Positions 28,001-35,951 of a stretch of DNA of 64,000 bases are shown here, in pieces. A program made the translations under genes and the position numbers. Source of the stretch: Janthinobacterium sp. 64 (lineage in GTDB: Bacteria > Pseudomonadota > Gammaproteobacteria > Burkholderiales > Burkholderiaceae_D); assembly GCF_002813325.1 (NCBI RefSeq), contig NZ_PHUG01000001.1, positions 2,232,001 through 2,296,000 on the forward strand, read 5' to 3'. A model generated the notes under the pieces. The model did no database searches. It was not told where the DNA came from and saw only the letters and a program-made list of their open reading frames with translations. How positions within the stretch are numbered: the stretch's first letter is position 1; each line of letters opens with the position of its first letter.

Positions 28001-28174
28001 GGCCATACCCTGGGCTTGACGGTCACCGCCGAAGGCGTGGAAAGCGCGGCCGATGCCGACGTGCTGCGCCACGCCGGCTGCGATGAATTGCAAGGGTATT
28101 ACTTTGCCCGCCCCATGCCGCAGGCGCACTTCATGGCATGGCTGGCGCACAGCGACGCGCCCTGCGCCGCCTGA
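25010..28174 (+). CDS. membrane GGDEF-EAL cyclic-di-GMP protein with HAMP and PAS
   Basis: 1054 aa. Transmembrane segment at residues about 17-38, a periplasmic sensor region of about 255 residues, a second membrane segment (about 296-320) and a HAMP linker, then two PAS-like modules. The GGDEF domain has an intact active site (RLGGDEF near 700) preceded by the RxxD inhibitory site (REGD) at the usual five-residue spacing. The EAL domain reads ESL in place of EAL (GVESLIRWQHP near 829) but keeps DDFGTGYSSL and NLSAIQL. Both synthesis and breakdown of c-di-GMP are therefore possible. Single-gene unit following a terminator. The ligand of the periplasmic part is unknown. Confidence 0.94.
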   Translation: MVGRISRMIGKMTVGRKLALIYLLDLSAVIFISGILINEKYIAIDFSRKEMAGNAYIAAIRDALLPLTRSTAQAGAQAATVEQAESRFGAGMRSAELNAQFAALLRQAGGMPAAHEGMAPAPAFVAGRALLTRVGNQSNLILDPDLDSYYTMSLVILRFPELLEVINSTRALALQLATAEGAQRQRLQTQFLILEGRMDATMGGIGSDYTEAFAASTPLLRRHLDGSRAALQQAVAQFRTSTQALAGTPVHADGNAALLRHDAAAVAALQRAWRAAENELHRLIQLRVDGFFTRMWLHLGTAVLLLLMILGLVFFVARQIALPIRRLARVAQEVRETGNHSLRAIWDSEDETGRLVRAFNTMLQQLDFQRMAQQDLVARASAADAQRQLVDAIPIPLMVTSIPHHQVLHANQAAHAWQGGLELDPWVGGMSAQARSRFFQRLSDLGAVDEFEVCWSGGGMPTWALISARLIDYQGQRAVLSTFTPINKMKLMESRLELWAKVFEASAESLIVMDAGMRIITVNQAFRRHSLYDMVELIGKRPAFLLSPQNSHEQLDSLRQTLARRGYWQGEISVQRKSLESYPAWLVMNAVRDLDGVTTHFIASSLDISERKASERQIEHMAHHDALTGLANRHVSKLRLTAAIAQARRSGEKVGVLFLDLDRFKHVNDALGHHVGDALLQSVSKRLLQLVREGDTVSRLGGDEFVVILNGIGDAEAIGALLDTRLIPAMREPHQVEGSALYVSCSVGVAIYPDHGDDMDTLMRHADAAMYQAKSGGRDHARMFTPQMQEQQLQQLHLESDLRHAIERQELVLYYQPRIDAQSSRVNGVESLIRWQHPQHGLIAPDSFIPAAEESGLIVSIGAWVMREACRQQLAWREAGAGEIAVSINLSAIQLKSGTLVATLREVLREFPVTPGQIEFELTESILMDNVDDTIATLHAIKALGFALSIDDFGTGYSSLNYLCRFPLDKLKIDMSFVQDIHGSPQNLAVTKTIIGLGHTLGLTVTAEGVESAADADVLRHAGCDELQGYYFARPMPQAHFMAWLAHSDAPCAA

Positions 28175-28389
28175 CACCTCCGCTGCAGCACGCGCCGGAT
28201 CCGACAACGCGCAGACGCGCCGCCAGGGCGCATGAATGCAGCAGGGATACCGGAATCGGTATTGACATCGCAAAAGAAGTCATTTGTGGGGCAAAGTCAT
28301 CCCCCCTACCATGCTTCCTGAGCAAGTTCCAGCTCTGGCGGTGACTGCCGCGGCATTCTCAACATAACTACAATACAGGTGGAGACAAG

Positions 28390-31059
28390 ATGAAGCAATG
28401 GATGGCAACGGGCAGCCGCACGCCCAGGCAAAACACACGATTGACCTTGAAGGCCACGGTGGCCGCGCTGGCCGGCGCAGGCCTGCTGAGCAGCGCTTCC
28501 GTCCGGGCGCAACAGGCGCCCGCCGTGGAGACACCGGCGGCAGAAGTGGCAGAAGCAGCGCCAGTGGCGGCGCCAGCCGACAATGCCGGCATCGCCGTCG
28601 TCGCCGTCACGGGCGTGCGCAGGGCGGCACAAAGCGCGCAGACGATCAAGAAGAACAACGACCAGGTGGTCGACTCCATCGTCGCCGATGAAATCGGCAA
28701 ATTCCCCGACAAGAACGTGGCCGAAATCCTCGGCCGCGTGACGGGCGTGCAGGTGCGCCGCGAAGGCGGCGAAGCAGGCACCGTCGTCATCCGCGGCTTG
28801 CCCGGCGTGGTGACCTTGCTCAACGGCCGCGAAATGTTCACCTCCGTGGGCCGCAGCCTGTATCTGGCCGACATCCCGACGGCCATGCTGCAGCGCGTGG
28901 ACGTCTACAAATCGCAGGGCGCCGACATGGTCGAAGGCGGCACGGCCGGCGTGATCGACGTGCGCACCAACCGCCCGTTCGACTTCAAGGGTTTTACCGC
29001 ATCGGGCAACGTGCGCGCCGAGCACCGCGACAAGTCCGGCTCGACGGATCCGAACGTCAGCGGCATGGTCTCGAACCGCTGGAAAACCCAATACGGCGAA
29101 TTCGGCGCCCTGCTCGGCCTGTCCTACCAGCGCAGCAAATACTATGACGAGACGATCTGGAACGCCGAACCCGTCAAGCGCCCCGAAGCGGGCAACATCA
29201 CGGGTCCCGATTCCGTCGGCATGATCCCGACCGTGGGCGACCGCAAGCGCTATGCGGCCAACGCCGCCTTCCAGTGGCGTCCGAACTCGCAGGTGGAAGT
29301 GTATGCGGAAGGCATGTCGACCCTGATCAAGCACGCGTTCGACAGCCAGTTCTTCGTCGGTACACTGCCCTGGGGCCAGAACCCGGACATCACCCTGATC
29401 CCCGGCACCACCCAGGCGGCCACGGTGGGCAAGATCGACGGCCCCTGGTCGCCGTTCACGCTCGGTTCGACCCAGGCGCGGCGCGACCGCTCGATCGGTT
29501 CGCAAGGCGCCATCGGCGCGCGCTGGGACATCACGCCGCAGCTGCGCGCCACCACGGAACTGGCGCGCACGGTGAGCAACTTCGAGCGTGAATTCCCCAT
29601 CCTCGACTTCCTCGCCCACCCCACCACCATCATCGGCAGCACGAACGTGAACGGCGGCGCGCAGATCAGCTACCCCGGCTACAACATGCTGGACCCGAAA
29701 AACTATACGCTGCTCGGCTTCTACGATAACCACAGCCACGACGAAGGCAGCTCGACCGACTGGCGCGCCGACGTCACTTACGACATGGACAGCACGGGCT
29801 TCTTCCGCGAATTTTCGGGCGGCGTGCGCATGGCCAAGCGCAAGGCCGAATCGATCCGCGAAAAAAATGGCCAGGGCGGCCTGACGTCGACCATGTACGC
29901 GGACGCGATTCCCGGCCTGGCCTGTACCTCGCACGAGAACACGGGCAACTTCGGCCTGCAAAGCTGGCTCACGCCATGCCGCGACTTCATGCTCAACAAC
30001 ACGGGCGTGCTGCGCCAGCTGTTTACGGGTAGCAGCGAACGCAGCCCCGACGATCCGATGAGCCACTACATGGACGTGGAAAAAACCAATGCCGTGTACG
30101 GCAAGGCGCGCATCGGCTTTGACCTGGCCCAAGTGCCGGTCGATGGCACTCTGGGCGTGCGCGTGGTGCAGACCAAGCAGGACTTGCAAGGCAATTCCTC
30201 GCAAAACGGCATCATCACGCCCGTGCGCGTGAAAACGTCGGACACGGACGTGCTGCCCAGCCTGACCCTGAAAGCCCTGCTGCGCCAGGACCTGATCGCC
30301 CGCCTGACGGCCGGCAAGGCCGTACAGCGCCCGAATTTCGCCGACTTCAATCCCGGCGTGACCCTGGGCCAGAGCCTGGAAATGGTGCGCCCGACGGGCA
30401 GTGGCGGCAATCCCGACCTGAAACCCGTGGAAGGCAAGAACCTCGACGTGGCGCTGGAATGGTATTTCGCGCAGACGGGCTCCGTCACGGCCACCGTGTT
30501 CCGCCACAACTTCAAGAATTACATCCTGTCCGGCTCGGCCAAGGAAACGTATGGCGGCATCGTGTACGACATCACGCGTCCGCGCAACACGTCGAAGGGC
30601 CATCTGCAAGGCCTGGAAATGGCCTACCAGCAGTTCTACGACAAGCTGCCAGGCTGGATGAGCGGCCTGGGCCTGCAGGCGAACGCCACCTACATGACGG
30701 GCGAGCTGGCAGAACTCGATGGCGGCATACATCCGTTCACGGGCATGTCGAAATGGTCGGCCAACATCGTCGGCCTGTACGAACAGGGACCATGGTCGGC
30801 GCGCCTGGCCTACAGCTGGCGCGACAAGTACGTCGACGACTACAACTACCGCGGCAAGGGCATCCACCTGACCGTGGCGCCGACGAAAACCCTGGACGCG
30901 TCGGTGTCGTACAAACTCAACCCGAATACCACGGTGACCCTGGACGCCAACAACCTGCTCGACTCGACCTACCGCGACTACCACGACACGCCGGACTATG
31001 TGCGCGACGTGCGGCGCTATGACAAGGTCGTCGGTTTGTCGGTACGCTGGAGCTACTAG
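28390..31059 (+). CDS. TonB-dependent outer-membrane receptor
   Basis: 889 aa. Signal peptide with a long n-region (MKQWMATGSRTPRQNTRLTLK) ending near SVRAQQA; Ala/Pro-rich linker; plug domain (about 75-200) with VVDSIVADEIGKFPDKNVAEILGRVTGVQV and VVIRGLPG; then the 22-strand barrel ending VVGLSVRWSY with the terminal aromatic. The plug pattern is that of the large TonB receptors that import carbohydrates or other organic substrates rather than siderophore-type receptors, but the substrate is not readable. GGAG precedes the ATG. A 112-bp repeat and a terminator follow it. Confidence 0.93.
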   Translation: MKQWMATGSRTPRQNTRLTLKATVAALAGAGLLSSASVRAQQAPAVETPAAEVAEAAPVAAPADNAGIAVVAVTGVRRAAQSAQTIKKNNDQVVDSIVADEIGKFPDKNVAEILGRVTGVQVRREGGEAGTVVIRGLPGVVTLLNGREMFTSVGRSLYLADIPTAMLQRVDVYKSQGADMVEGGTAGVIDVRTNRPFDFKGFTASGNVRAEHRDKSGSTDPNVSGMVSNRWKTQYGEFGALLGLSYQRSKYYDETIWNAEPVKRPEAGNITGPDSVGMIPTVGDRKRYAANAAFQWRPNSQVEVYAEGMSTLIKHAFDSQFFVGTLPWGQNPDITLIPGTTQAATVGKIDGPWSPFTLGSTQARRDRSIGSQGAIGARWDITPQLRATTELARTVSNFEREFPILDFLAHPTTIIGSTNVNGGAQISYPGYNMLDPKNYTLLGFYDNHSHDEGSSTDWRADVTYDMDSTGFFREFSGGVRMAKRKAESIREKNGQGGLTSTMYADAIPGLACTSHENTGNFGLQSWLTPCRDFMLNNTGVLRQLFTGSSERSPDDPMSHYMDVEKTNAVYGKARIGFDLAQVPVDGTLGVRVVQTKQDLQGNSSQNGIITPVRVKTSDTDVLPSLTLKALLRQDLIARLTAGKAVQRPNFADFNPGVTLGQSLEMVRPTGSGGNPDLKPVEGKNLDVALEWYFAQTGSVTATVFRHNFKNYILSGSAKETYGGIVYDITRPRNTSKGHLQGLEMAYQQFYDKLPGWMSGLGLQANATYMTGELAELDGGIHPFTGMSKWSANIVGLYEQGPWSARLAYSWRDKYVDDYNYRGKGIHLTVAPTKTLDASVSYKLNPNTTVTLDANNLLDSTYRDYHDTPDYVRDVRRYDKVVGLSVRWSY

Positions 31060-31065
31060 TGGACA

Positions 31066-31177
31066 CCTGACCAAACCGGCTGCGCGGCGCGCTTTGCGGC
31101 CGGCGATGCTCACGGCACTACAGTGCCGCTGCGCTTCTCGGCCACAAATCACTGCCGCTCGCGATGGTTTTGTCAGG
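31066..31177 (-). repeat. 112-bp dispersed palindromic repeat, copy 1
   Basis: Reverse complement of this segment aligns without gaps with 51085-51196. Ends are near-perfect 12-bp inverted repeats (CCTGACCAAACC on the plus strand at 31066, GGTTTTGTCAGG at 31166-31177). The middle holds a 7-bp-arm hairpin (31113-31128, arms CGGCACT/AGTGCCG). Sits directly after the TonB receptor stop codon. Confidence 0.85.
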
Positions 31178-31230
31178 CGTCGATACGTCGTTGAAATCTA
31201 TAACTTTTTCTTCCTTGCGAGGGTTTTCAG

Positions 31231-31260
31231 CGCCAGCCGGCAACGGTTGGCGTTTTTTTT
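31231..31260 (+). terminator. intrinsic terminator downstream of TonB receptor
   Basis: 8-bp stem with one G-U pair (CGCCAGCC / GGTTGGCG), 6-base loop, then eight T residues. Confidence 0.88.
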
Positions 31261-31292
31261 GGCGCCAGCTTGTGCCATGCGAAAATTGCCCA

Positions 31293-31321
31293 ATGACAAT
31301 TTCTTTTAGGCAATGGATAAT
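31293..31321 (+). promoter_or_regulatory. sigma70-type promoter for DUF945 gene
   Basis: -35 ATGACA (31293-31298), 17-bp spacer, -10 GATAAT (31316-31321), each one base from consensus. Just downstream of the preceding gene's terminator, as expected for a new transcription unit. Confidence 0.6.
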
Positions 31322-31410
31322 AGGGCATCTCGCGGCTTCGCCATTTTTGCTTGACGCAATCGACGCCTGCCGCACTCCATCCGCTGCACCCCGACTCAAT
31401 CAGGCTGGTT

Positions 31411-32970
31411 TTGAACAATACATATACGCATCTGGCGCTGGCAGCCATGCTGCTCGCGTCACCCTCTGCAGTCGCCAACAAATCGGCACCCCAGGCTGAC
31501 ACTGCCGCCACCGCGCAAGCCGCCCGGCCTGCCAATCCGTTGAACGACGCCATGCTTGCCATGCACCGCGAATGGCAGGAAAAAGCGGGCGCCGATGCCC
31601 AGCTGCTGCAACTGCTGAGAAATTTCCCCGACAATTGGTCGGCAACGACCCAGGCAAAGCTCGTCACCATTTTTGGCACGAGCGAGCCACTGAGCGTGGT
31701 GCGCACACAACCGGCCCCTGGCAAGGAACATTTCGCGGTGCGCCAGAGCGGTGCCAATGTCGCCGCGCCAAACGGCCAGCACTACCTGTTCTCGCCCTTG
31801 CTCGCCACTTTCGAGACCAGCGACAAGGGTCGCCAGCTGACAGCCTCGGGCGACTGGAAGATGCTGAACATCACGATCGGCGCAGACAATCTCTTGCTGC
31901 TGGGCCTTGATCATGCAAGCGTGCAGCGCCAGGCAAGCAACGGCAACTGGTATGGCAAAAGCCGCAATCGCATGGGACTGGCACAAATCGCCATCGCCGG
32001 CAGTCCCACGCTGCGGCTCGAAGAGATCCGTTTTGACACGCACCATCTGCGTGGCAAACAATTTGACGAGTTGCGCTACACCGGTGGCGTACACAAGACC
32101 AGCATGGCTGGCGTGGACATCGATGACTTCCGCTTCGGCATGCGCATCGTCAAGTTTGACGGCAATGGCTATGCCGCGCTGAAGAAAAACATGGCACGCC
32201 TCCAGTCCCAGGCCGGCAACGGCGCGCAGCAAGCCACGGCCATGCTGGAGCAGGTGCAACAATTCACCATGAAGACGATCAACGCCGGCGCCACCATCGT
32301 CATCGATGAACTGGGCGCCAGCTACCGCGGCCACCGCGCCAGCCTGAAAGGCCAGATCGGTTTCAACACCTTGAACGAGCGCGACGTGGTGCGCAGCGAG
32401 AGCGTCGCGGACAAACTCCACATCCGCCTCGATATCCGCCTGCCCCTGCCGCTGATTCAGGAAATCAGCCAGGTTATCGGCCGCCATCTGGGCCGCAGCG
32501 ATGCCAGGCAGATCGGCGATCAGCTCGTCAGCAAGCTGGTAGCTGACGGGTACGCCAGCATCGTGAAACACGAACTGCGTACGACCCTGCGCCTGGAGCA
32601 GAAAAAATTCAGCCTCAACGGCAAGTTCTTCAGCCAGCTCCCACCGCCCGCCAAGCCGTCCGATGATGCGGCCGCAGCCGAGGAGCGCCTCGTCTCGCCG
32701 ATCAAAATAGCGCAGCGATGCCCGCCCTTCATTTATCCTGCCGATGCGCCCAGGAGCTATGCCACGGCCAGCTTCCAGGTCGGCACCGACGGTCAGGCGC
32801 GCTGGGCCAGCATGGTCGACAGCAGCGGCAGTGCGGCGCTGGACGCAGCCATCCTGACCTCGGTCAGCGCCTGCGCCTGGATGCCAGCCACGTATCGCGG
32901 CGCAGCTGTCGCCGTGACACAGTTAGAAACATTTGGCGACGATCCACGGGCACGCCCGGCCATGCCGTAA
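31411..32970 (+). CDS. secreted DUF945 (YdgA-like) protein with C-terminal TonB-type domain
   Basis: 519 aa from a TTG at 31411; another TTG at 31351 is in frame, and neither has a good ribosome site. 31411 leaves a short hydrophobic leader ending ASPSAVA, though with no positive charge. The middle (about 100-400) has DUF945/YdgA features, including RIVKFDGNGYAALKKNM and LRLEQKKFSLNGKFF. The last roughly 90 residues resemble a TonB C-terminal domain (SYATASFQVGTDGQARWASMVDSSG, then SVSACAWMPATYRG). Such domains recognise TonB boxes or act in other envelope roles. A fused arrangement is unusual. It follows a TonB-dependent receptor but has its own promoter. Function unknown; likely periplasmic. 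Confidence 0.75.
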   Translation: MNNTYTHLALAAMLLASPSAVANKSAPQADTAATAQAARPANPLNDAMLAMHREWQEKAGADAQLLQLLRNFPDNWSATTQAKLVTIFGTSEPLSVVRTQPAPGKEHFAVRQSGANVAAPNGQHYLFSPLLATFETSDKGRQLTASGDWKMLNITIGADNLLLLGLDHASVQRQASNGNWYGKSRNRMGLAQIAIAGSPTLRLEEIRFDTHHLRGKQFDELRYTGGVHKTSMAGVDIDDFRFGMRIVKFDGNGYAALKKNMARLQSQAGNGAQQATAMLEQVQQFTMKTINAGATIVIDELGASYRGHRASLKGQIGFNTLNERDVVRSESVADKLHIRLDIRLPLPLIQEISQVIGRHLGRSDARQIGDQLVSKLVADGYASIVKHELRTTLRLEQKKFSLNGKFFSQLPPPAKPSDDAAAAEERLVSPIKIAQRCPPFIYPADAPRSYATASFQVGTDGQARWASMVDSSGSAALDAAILTSVSACAWMPATYRGAAVAVTQLETFGDDPRARPAMP

Positions 32971-33041
32971 AGGGATCTTGATTTTTCGCAATATCGTCTT
33001 CTGCCATCGTTCTAAGCTGGAAAGCCCGGCAGGAGGTGGCG

Positions 33042-33326
33042 ATGGACGACACGCGACGACTCAGGACACAGTTATTTCAACCCGACATCCCGGTGCGGCT
33101 CGACATGCGCACGGCGGCGCTGGTCGAACATGCGCTGGCCTTGCAGGAAATGGCCGGCACGGGCGCCGCCGCCCTGTTTTTGCATTGCCACGACGTGCCG
33201 CTGCCCACCGCCTTGCGCGTGCTGACGACGGGGCCGCGCCGCCAGCCGGCCGGGCCGCACCTGTTTGCCCGCCTGCGTCCGCGCACGGCGGCCCTGGCGC
33301 AAGGCGTGCCGCTACCGGCGCGCTGA
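33042..33326 (+). CDS. small hypothetical protein
   Basis: 94 aa from the ATG at 33042, which follows AGGAGG; an in-frame GTG lies 6 bases earlier. Sequence begins MDDTRRLRTQLFQPDIPVRLDMRTAALVEHALALQEMAGTG-like and is Ala/Leu/Arg-rich, with no membrane segment and no recognised domain. Located 44 bp upstream of the RpiR regulator in the same direction, so possibly co-transcribed. The good ribosome site is the main support. Confidence 0.6.
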   Translation: MDDTRRLRTQLFQPDIPVRLDMRTAALVEHALALQEMAGTGAAALFLHCHDVPLPTALRVLTTGPRRQPAGPHLFARLRPRTAALAQGVPLPAR

Positions 33327-33370
33327 CGAATCCTGTACCATCGCCGCAACCTATCCAATGAGGCACGGCG

Positions 33371-34258
33371 ATGCAGGCAGCGACACCCCACGATTCCTAT
33401 GCGGCACTGATGGACCTGATCAAGGCGCGCCATGCGGAACTGAGCCCGCAATTCCAGGCCGGCGCCCGCTACCTGGCCGACCACCCTGACGAAGTGGCCG
33501 TGTCGTCGATGCGCAGCATCGCCGCGCGCGCCCAGGTGCAGTCGGCCGCCCTCGTGCGCCTGGCGCAGCAACTGGGCTTTGCCGGCTGGCCGGAACTCAA
33601 AGCCATCTTCGTCGAGCGCCTGCGCGCGGGACCGGCCGGGTATGCTGAAAAAGCCAACGCGCTGGCTGGCAAGGAAGGCAATCTGGTCACCGAAGTGTTC
33701 ACGGTGCAGCAGCGCAACCTGGCCGCCACGGAAAGCGCCAACCACGCCGCCCTGGAATCTGCCGCCAGCCTGCTGCAGGCGGCGCCCCGCGTGCACGTGG
33801 CGGGCTTTCGCGCCGCCCACCCGATCGCCTACACCCTGCACTATCTGTACCGGCTGCTGCGTCCCAGCGTGCAGCTGCTGAGCGGCCAGGGCGGCACTTT
33901 GGAAATGGACTTGCGCGCCCTGCAGGCCGGGGAGGCCGTCGTCGTCGTCAGCTTCGCGCCGTATTCGAGCGAAGCGCTGCTGGTGGCGCAGGCGGCGCGC
34001 CAGGCCGGCTGCCAGGTGGTCGCCATCAGCGACAGCGCCATGTCGCCGCTGGCCCTGCAGGCCGATGCCAGCATCGTCATCGCCATCGACAGCCCCTCGT
34101 TCTTCCCCTCCATCGTGGCCGGCGTCGCGGCCGTGGAAAGCCTGGTGGAATTGCTGGTGGCGCGCGCGGGGCCCGATGCCGTGCACGCCATCGGCGCGGC
34201 GGAAAACCAGTTGCGGAGACTGGGCGCCTACGCAAAAACATCAAATGATGTAAATTAA
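33371..34258 (+). CDS. RpiR/MurR family transcriptional regulator
   Basis: 295 aa. N-terminal HTH_6 domain (about 15-90): LADHPDEVAVSSMRSIAARAQVQSAALVRLAQQLGF; C-terminal SIS domain (about 125-260) with VHVAGFRAAHPIAY and VVVVSFAPYSSEALLVAQAARQAG, which binds phosphosugar-like ligands in relatives. Followed after 82 bp by a class III aminotransferase, its probable target. A perfect operator-like palindrome lies over its own last codons. Similar RpiR-aminotransferase pairs occur in amino-acid catabolic loci; the effector here is unknown. Confidence 0.9.
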   Translation: MQAATPHDSYAALMDLIKARHAELSPQFQAGARYLADHPDEVAVSSMRSIAARAQVQSAALVRLAQQLGFAGWPELKAIFVERLRAGPAGYAEKANALAGKEGNLVTEVFTVQQRNLAATESANHAALESAASLLQAAPRVHVAGFRAAHPIAYTLHYLYRLLRPSVQLLSGQGGTLEMDLRALQAGEAVVVVSFAPYSSEALLVAQAARQAGCQVVAISDSAMSPLALQADASIVIAIDSPSFFPSIVAGVAAVESLVELLVARAGPDAVHAIGAAENQLRRLGAYAKTSNDVN

Positions 34259-34275
34259 AAAGACTATACATCAAA
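34238..34275. promoter_or_regulatory. candidate RpiR operator pair
   Basis: ACATCA-AA-TGATGT, a perfect dyad (34238-34251) overlapping the last codons of rpiR, and a second ACATCAAA half (34268-34275) 30 bp further on, both in front of the aminotransferase. Position and symmetry suit regulation of the aminotransferase by RpiR. Confidence 0.5.
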
Positions 34276-34340
34276 CGTTGCATTACGGCGCGGCGCATCC
34301 TATACTTGGCCATCTCCCTTGCCGACAAGAAAGCGATGCC

Positions 34341-35663
34341 ATGAGCCATGTCTTCCACCGCAGCCTGACCGCCAATTACCCCGTCGCCACGGGCGGCGAT
34401 GGCCCTTACCTGATCGATGCCGATGGCAAGCGCTACCTGGACGCCTGCGGCGGCGCGGCCGTGTCGTGCCTGGGCCATGCGGATGCGGCCGTCATCGCCG
34501 CCGTGCAGCAGCAGATTGCCAGCATGGCCTACGCGCACAGCGCGTTCTTTACCAGCGAACCGATGGAGCAGCTGGCCGATTTCCTCGTCGCGCGCGCGCC
34601 TGCCGGCATCGACAGCGTGTATTTCGTCTCGGGCGGGTCGGAAGCCGTGGAAAGCGCGTTGAAAATGGCGCGGCAGTATTTCGTCGAGCGGGGCCAGCCG
34701 CAGCGCCGCCACGTCATCGCGCGCCGCCAGAGCTACCACGGCAACACCCTGGGCGCCCTGGCCACGGGCGGCAACGCCTGGCGCCGCCAGCAATTCGAGC
34801 CATTGCTCATTGGCGTGACCCATGTGTCGCCCTGCTACGCCTGGCGCGAGCAGCAGGCGCATGAAACGGATGCTGACTACGTGGCGCGCCTGGGCCAGGA
34901 GCTGGAAGACAACATCGCCGCACTGGGCGCGGACAATGTCATGGCCTTCATCGCCGAACCCGTCGTCGGCGCCACGGCCGGCGCCCTGCCCGCCGTGGCC
35001 GGCTATTTTGCGCGCATGCGCGACATCTGCCAGCGCCACGGCATCTTGCTGATCCTCGACGAAGTCATGTGCGGCATGGGCCGCACGGGCAGCCTGTTCG
35101 CCTGCGAGCAGGAAGGCATCACGGCCGACCTGATCTGCATCGCCAAGGGCCTGGGCGCCGGCTACCAGCCCATCGGCGCCGTGATGGTGTCCCAGGACAT
35201 CCGCGAGACCATCCGCGCCGGCACGGGCTTCTTCCAGCATGGCCACACGTATGTCGGCCACGCCACGGCCTGCGCCGCCGCCCTGGCCGTGCAGCGGCAG
35301 ATCGAGGAGCGCGATTTGCTGGCCAATGTGCGCGCCATGGGCGGCTTGCTTAAGGAGCGCCTGCAGCAGCGTTTCGATGGCCATGCGCACGTGGGCGACA
35401 TCCGCGGCCGCGGCCTGTTCCTGGGCCTGGAACTGGTGCAGGACCGCGATACCAAGCAACCGTTCGACCCGGCCCGCCGCCTGCACGCGCGCATCAAGGC
35501 GCACGCCATGCAGGGCGGGCTGATGTGCTACCCCATGGGCGGCACCATCGACGGCCTGCACGGCGACCACGTCCTGCTGGCGCCGCCCTACATCATCAAC
35601 GCCAGCCACGTCGATGAGCTCGTCGACAAGCTGGGCGCTGCCATCGACGCCTGCGTCGTCTAA
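34341..35663 (+). CDS. class III PLP-dependent aminotransferase
   Basis: 440 aa. Transfers amino groups using pyridoxal phosphate; class III enzymes act on omega-amino acids, diamines or similar amines. Features: GGSEAVESALKMARQY for cofactor phosphate binding, RQSYHGNTLGALA, the Asp motif LILDEVMCGMGRTG, and the Schiff-base Lys in CIAKGLGAGYQPIGAV. The C-terminus LLAPPYIIN is typical. The frame is open 63 bases upstream, but MSHVFHRSL at 34341 is the normal family opening. Downstream of rpiR; its stop overlaps the convergent PAAR gene by 4 bp. Substrate not determinable. Confidence 0.92.
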   Translation: MSHVFHRSLTANYPVATGGDGPYLIDADGKRYLDACGGAAVSCLGHADAAVIAAVQQQIASMAYAHSAFFTSEPMEQLADFLVARAPAGIDSVYFVSGGSEAVESALKMARQYFVERGQPQRRHVIARRQSYHGNTLGALATGGNAWRRQQFEPLLIGVTHVSPCYAWREQQAHETDADYVARLGQELEDNIAALGADNVMAFIAEPVVGATAGALPAVAGYFARMRDICQRHGILLILDEVMCGMGRTGSLFACEQEGITADLICIAKGLGAGYQPIGAVMVSQDIRETIRAGTGFFQHGHTYVGHATACAAALAVQRQIEERDLLANVRAMGGLLKERLQQRFDGHAHVGDIRGRGLFLGLELVQDRDTKQPFDPARRLHARIKAHAMQGGLMCYPMGGTIDGLHGDHVLLAPPYIINASHVDELVDKLGAAIDACVV

Positions 35664-35923
35664 CTGCGCCCGCTGTTGCCCACGGTGGACATCAGGCTGG
35701 CACCGCAGCTGGTCTTGTGACCGTCAAAGGCCACGGGCACGCCATCGATCAACACCTGCGGATCGCCCTCGGCGATCACGCAGCGCACGTGGCCCTTGAT
35801 CGGACACACGCAAGGGTCGCCCTTGCGCGCCACGGCCACGCCCAGCACCGTACTGTTCGGCGCCGCCCCCACTACCTTGCCGCCATGGCTGGTGGGGTCG
35901 TTCAAACGGATCACGCCACGCAT
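35660..35923 (-). CDS. PAAR-domain T6SS spike-tip protein
   Basis: 87-residue single-domain PAAR protein: MRGVIRLNDPTSHGGKVV opening, VARKGDPCVCPIKGH and HKTSCGASLMS with the Cys/His zinc ligands. PAAR proteins cap the VgrG needle of the type VI secretion system and carry effectors. The ATG at 35923 has a strong GGGAGA ribosome site; the frame is open further upstream without homology. Last gene of the minus-strand array, 28 bp after the first Tla3-like gene's stop, so probably co-expressed with the lipase and Tla3 proteins it would help load. Confidence 0.9.
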   Translation of the reverse strand: MRGVIRLNDPTSHGGKVVGAAPNSTVLGVAVARKGDPCVCPIKGHVRCVIAEGDPQVLIDGVPVAFDGHKTSCGASLMSTVGNSGRS

Positions 35924-35951
35924 GCTTTTCTCCCTGGGTAAGTACGGCGCC

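Larger units (their letters stand above)
31060..31410. other. intergenic region with repeat, terminator and promoter
   Basis: 351 bp between the TonB receptor and the DUF945 gene. In order: a 112-bp dispersed inverted repeat (31066-31177), a T-tailed terminator (31231-31260) and a good sigma70 promoter (31293-31321). Nothing in it looks coding. Confidence 0.75.

Noticed and set aside
28306..31152. 948-codon open frame opposite the TonB-dependent receptor
   Set aside because: Shadow frame: low-complexity Val/Arg/Gly/His composition and no motif; the plus strand has a full receptor with signal peptide and plug.
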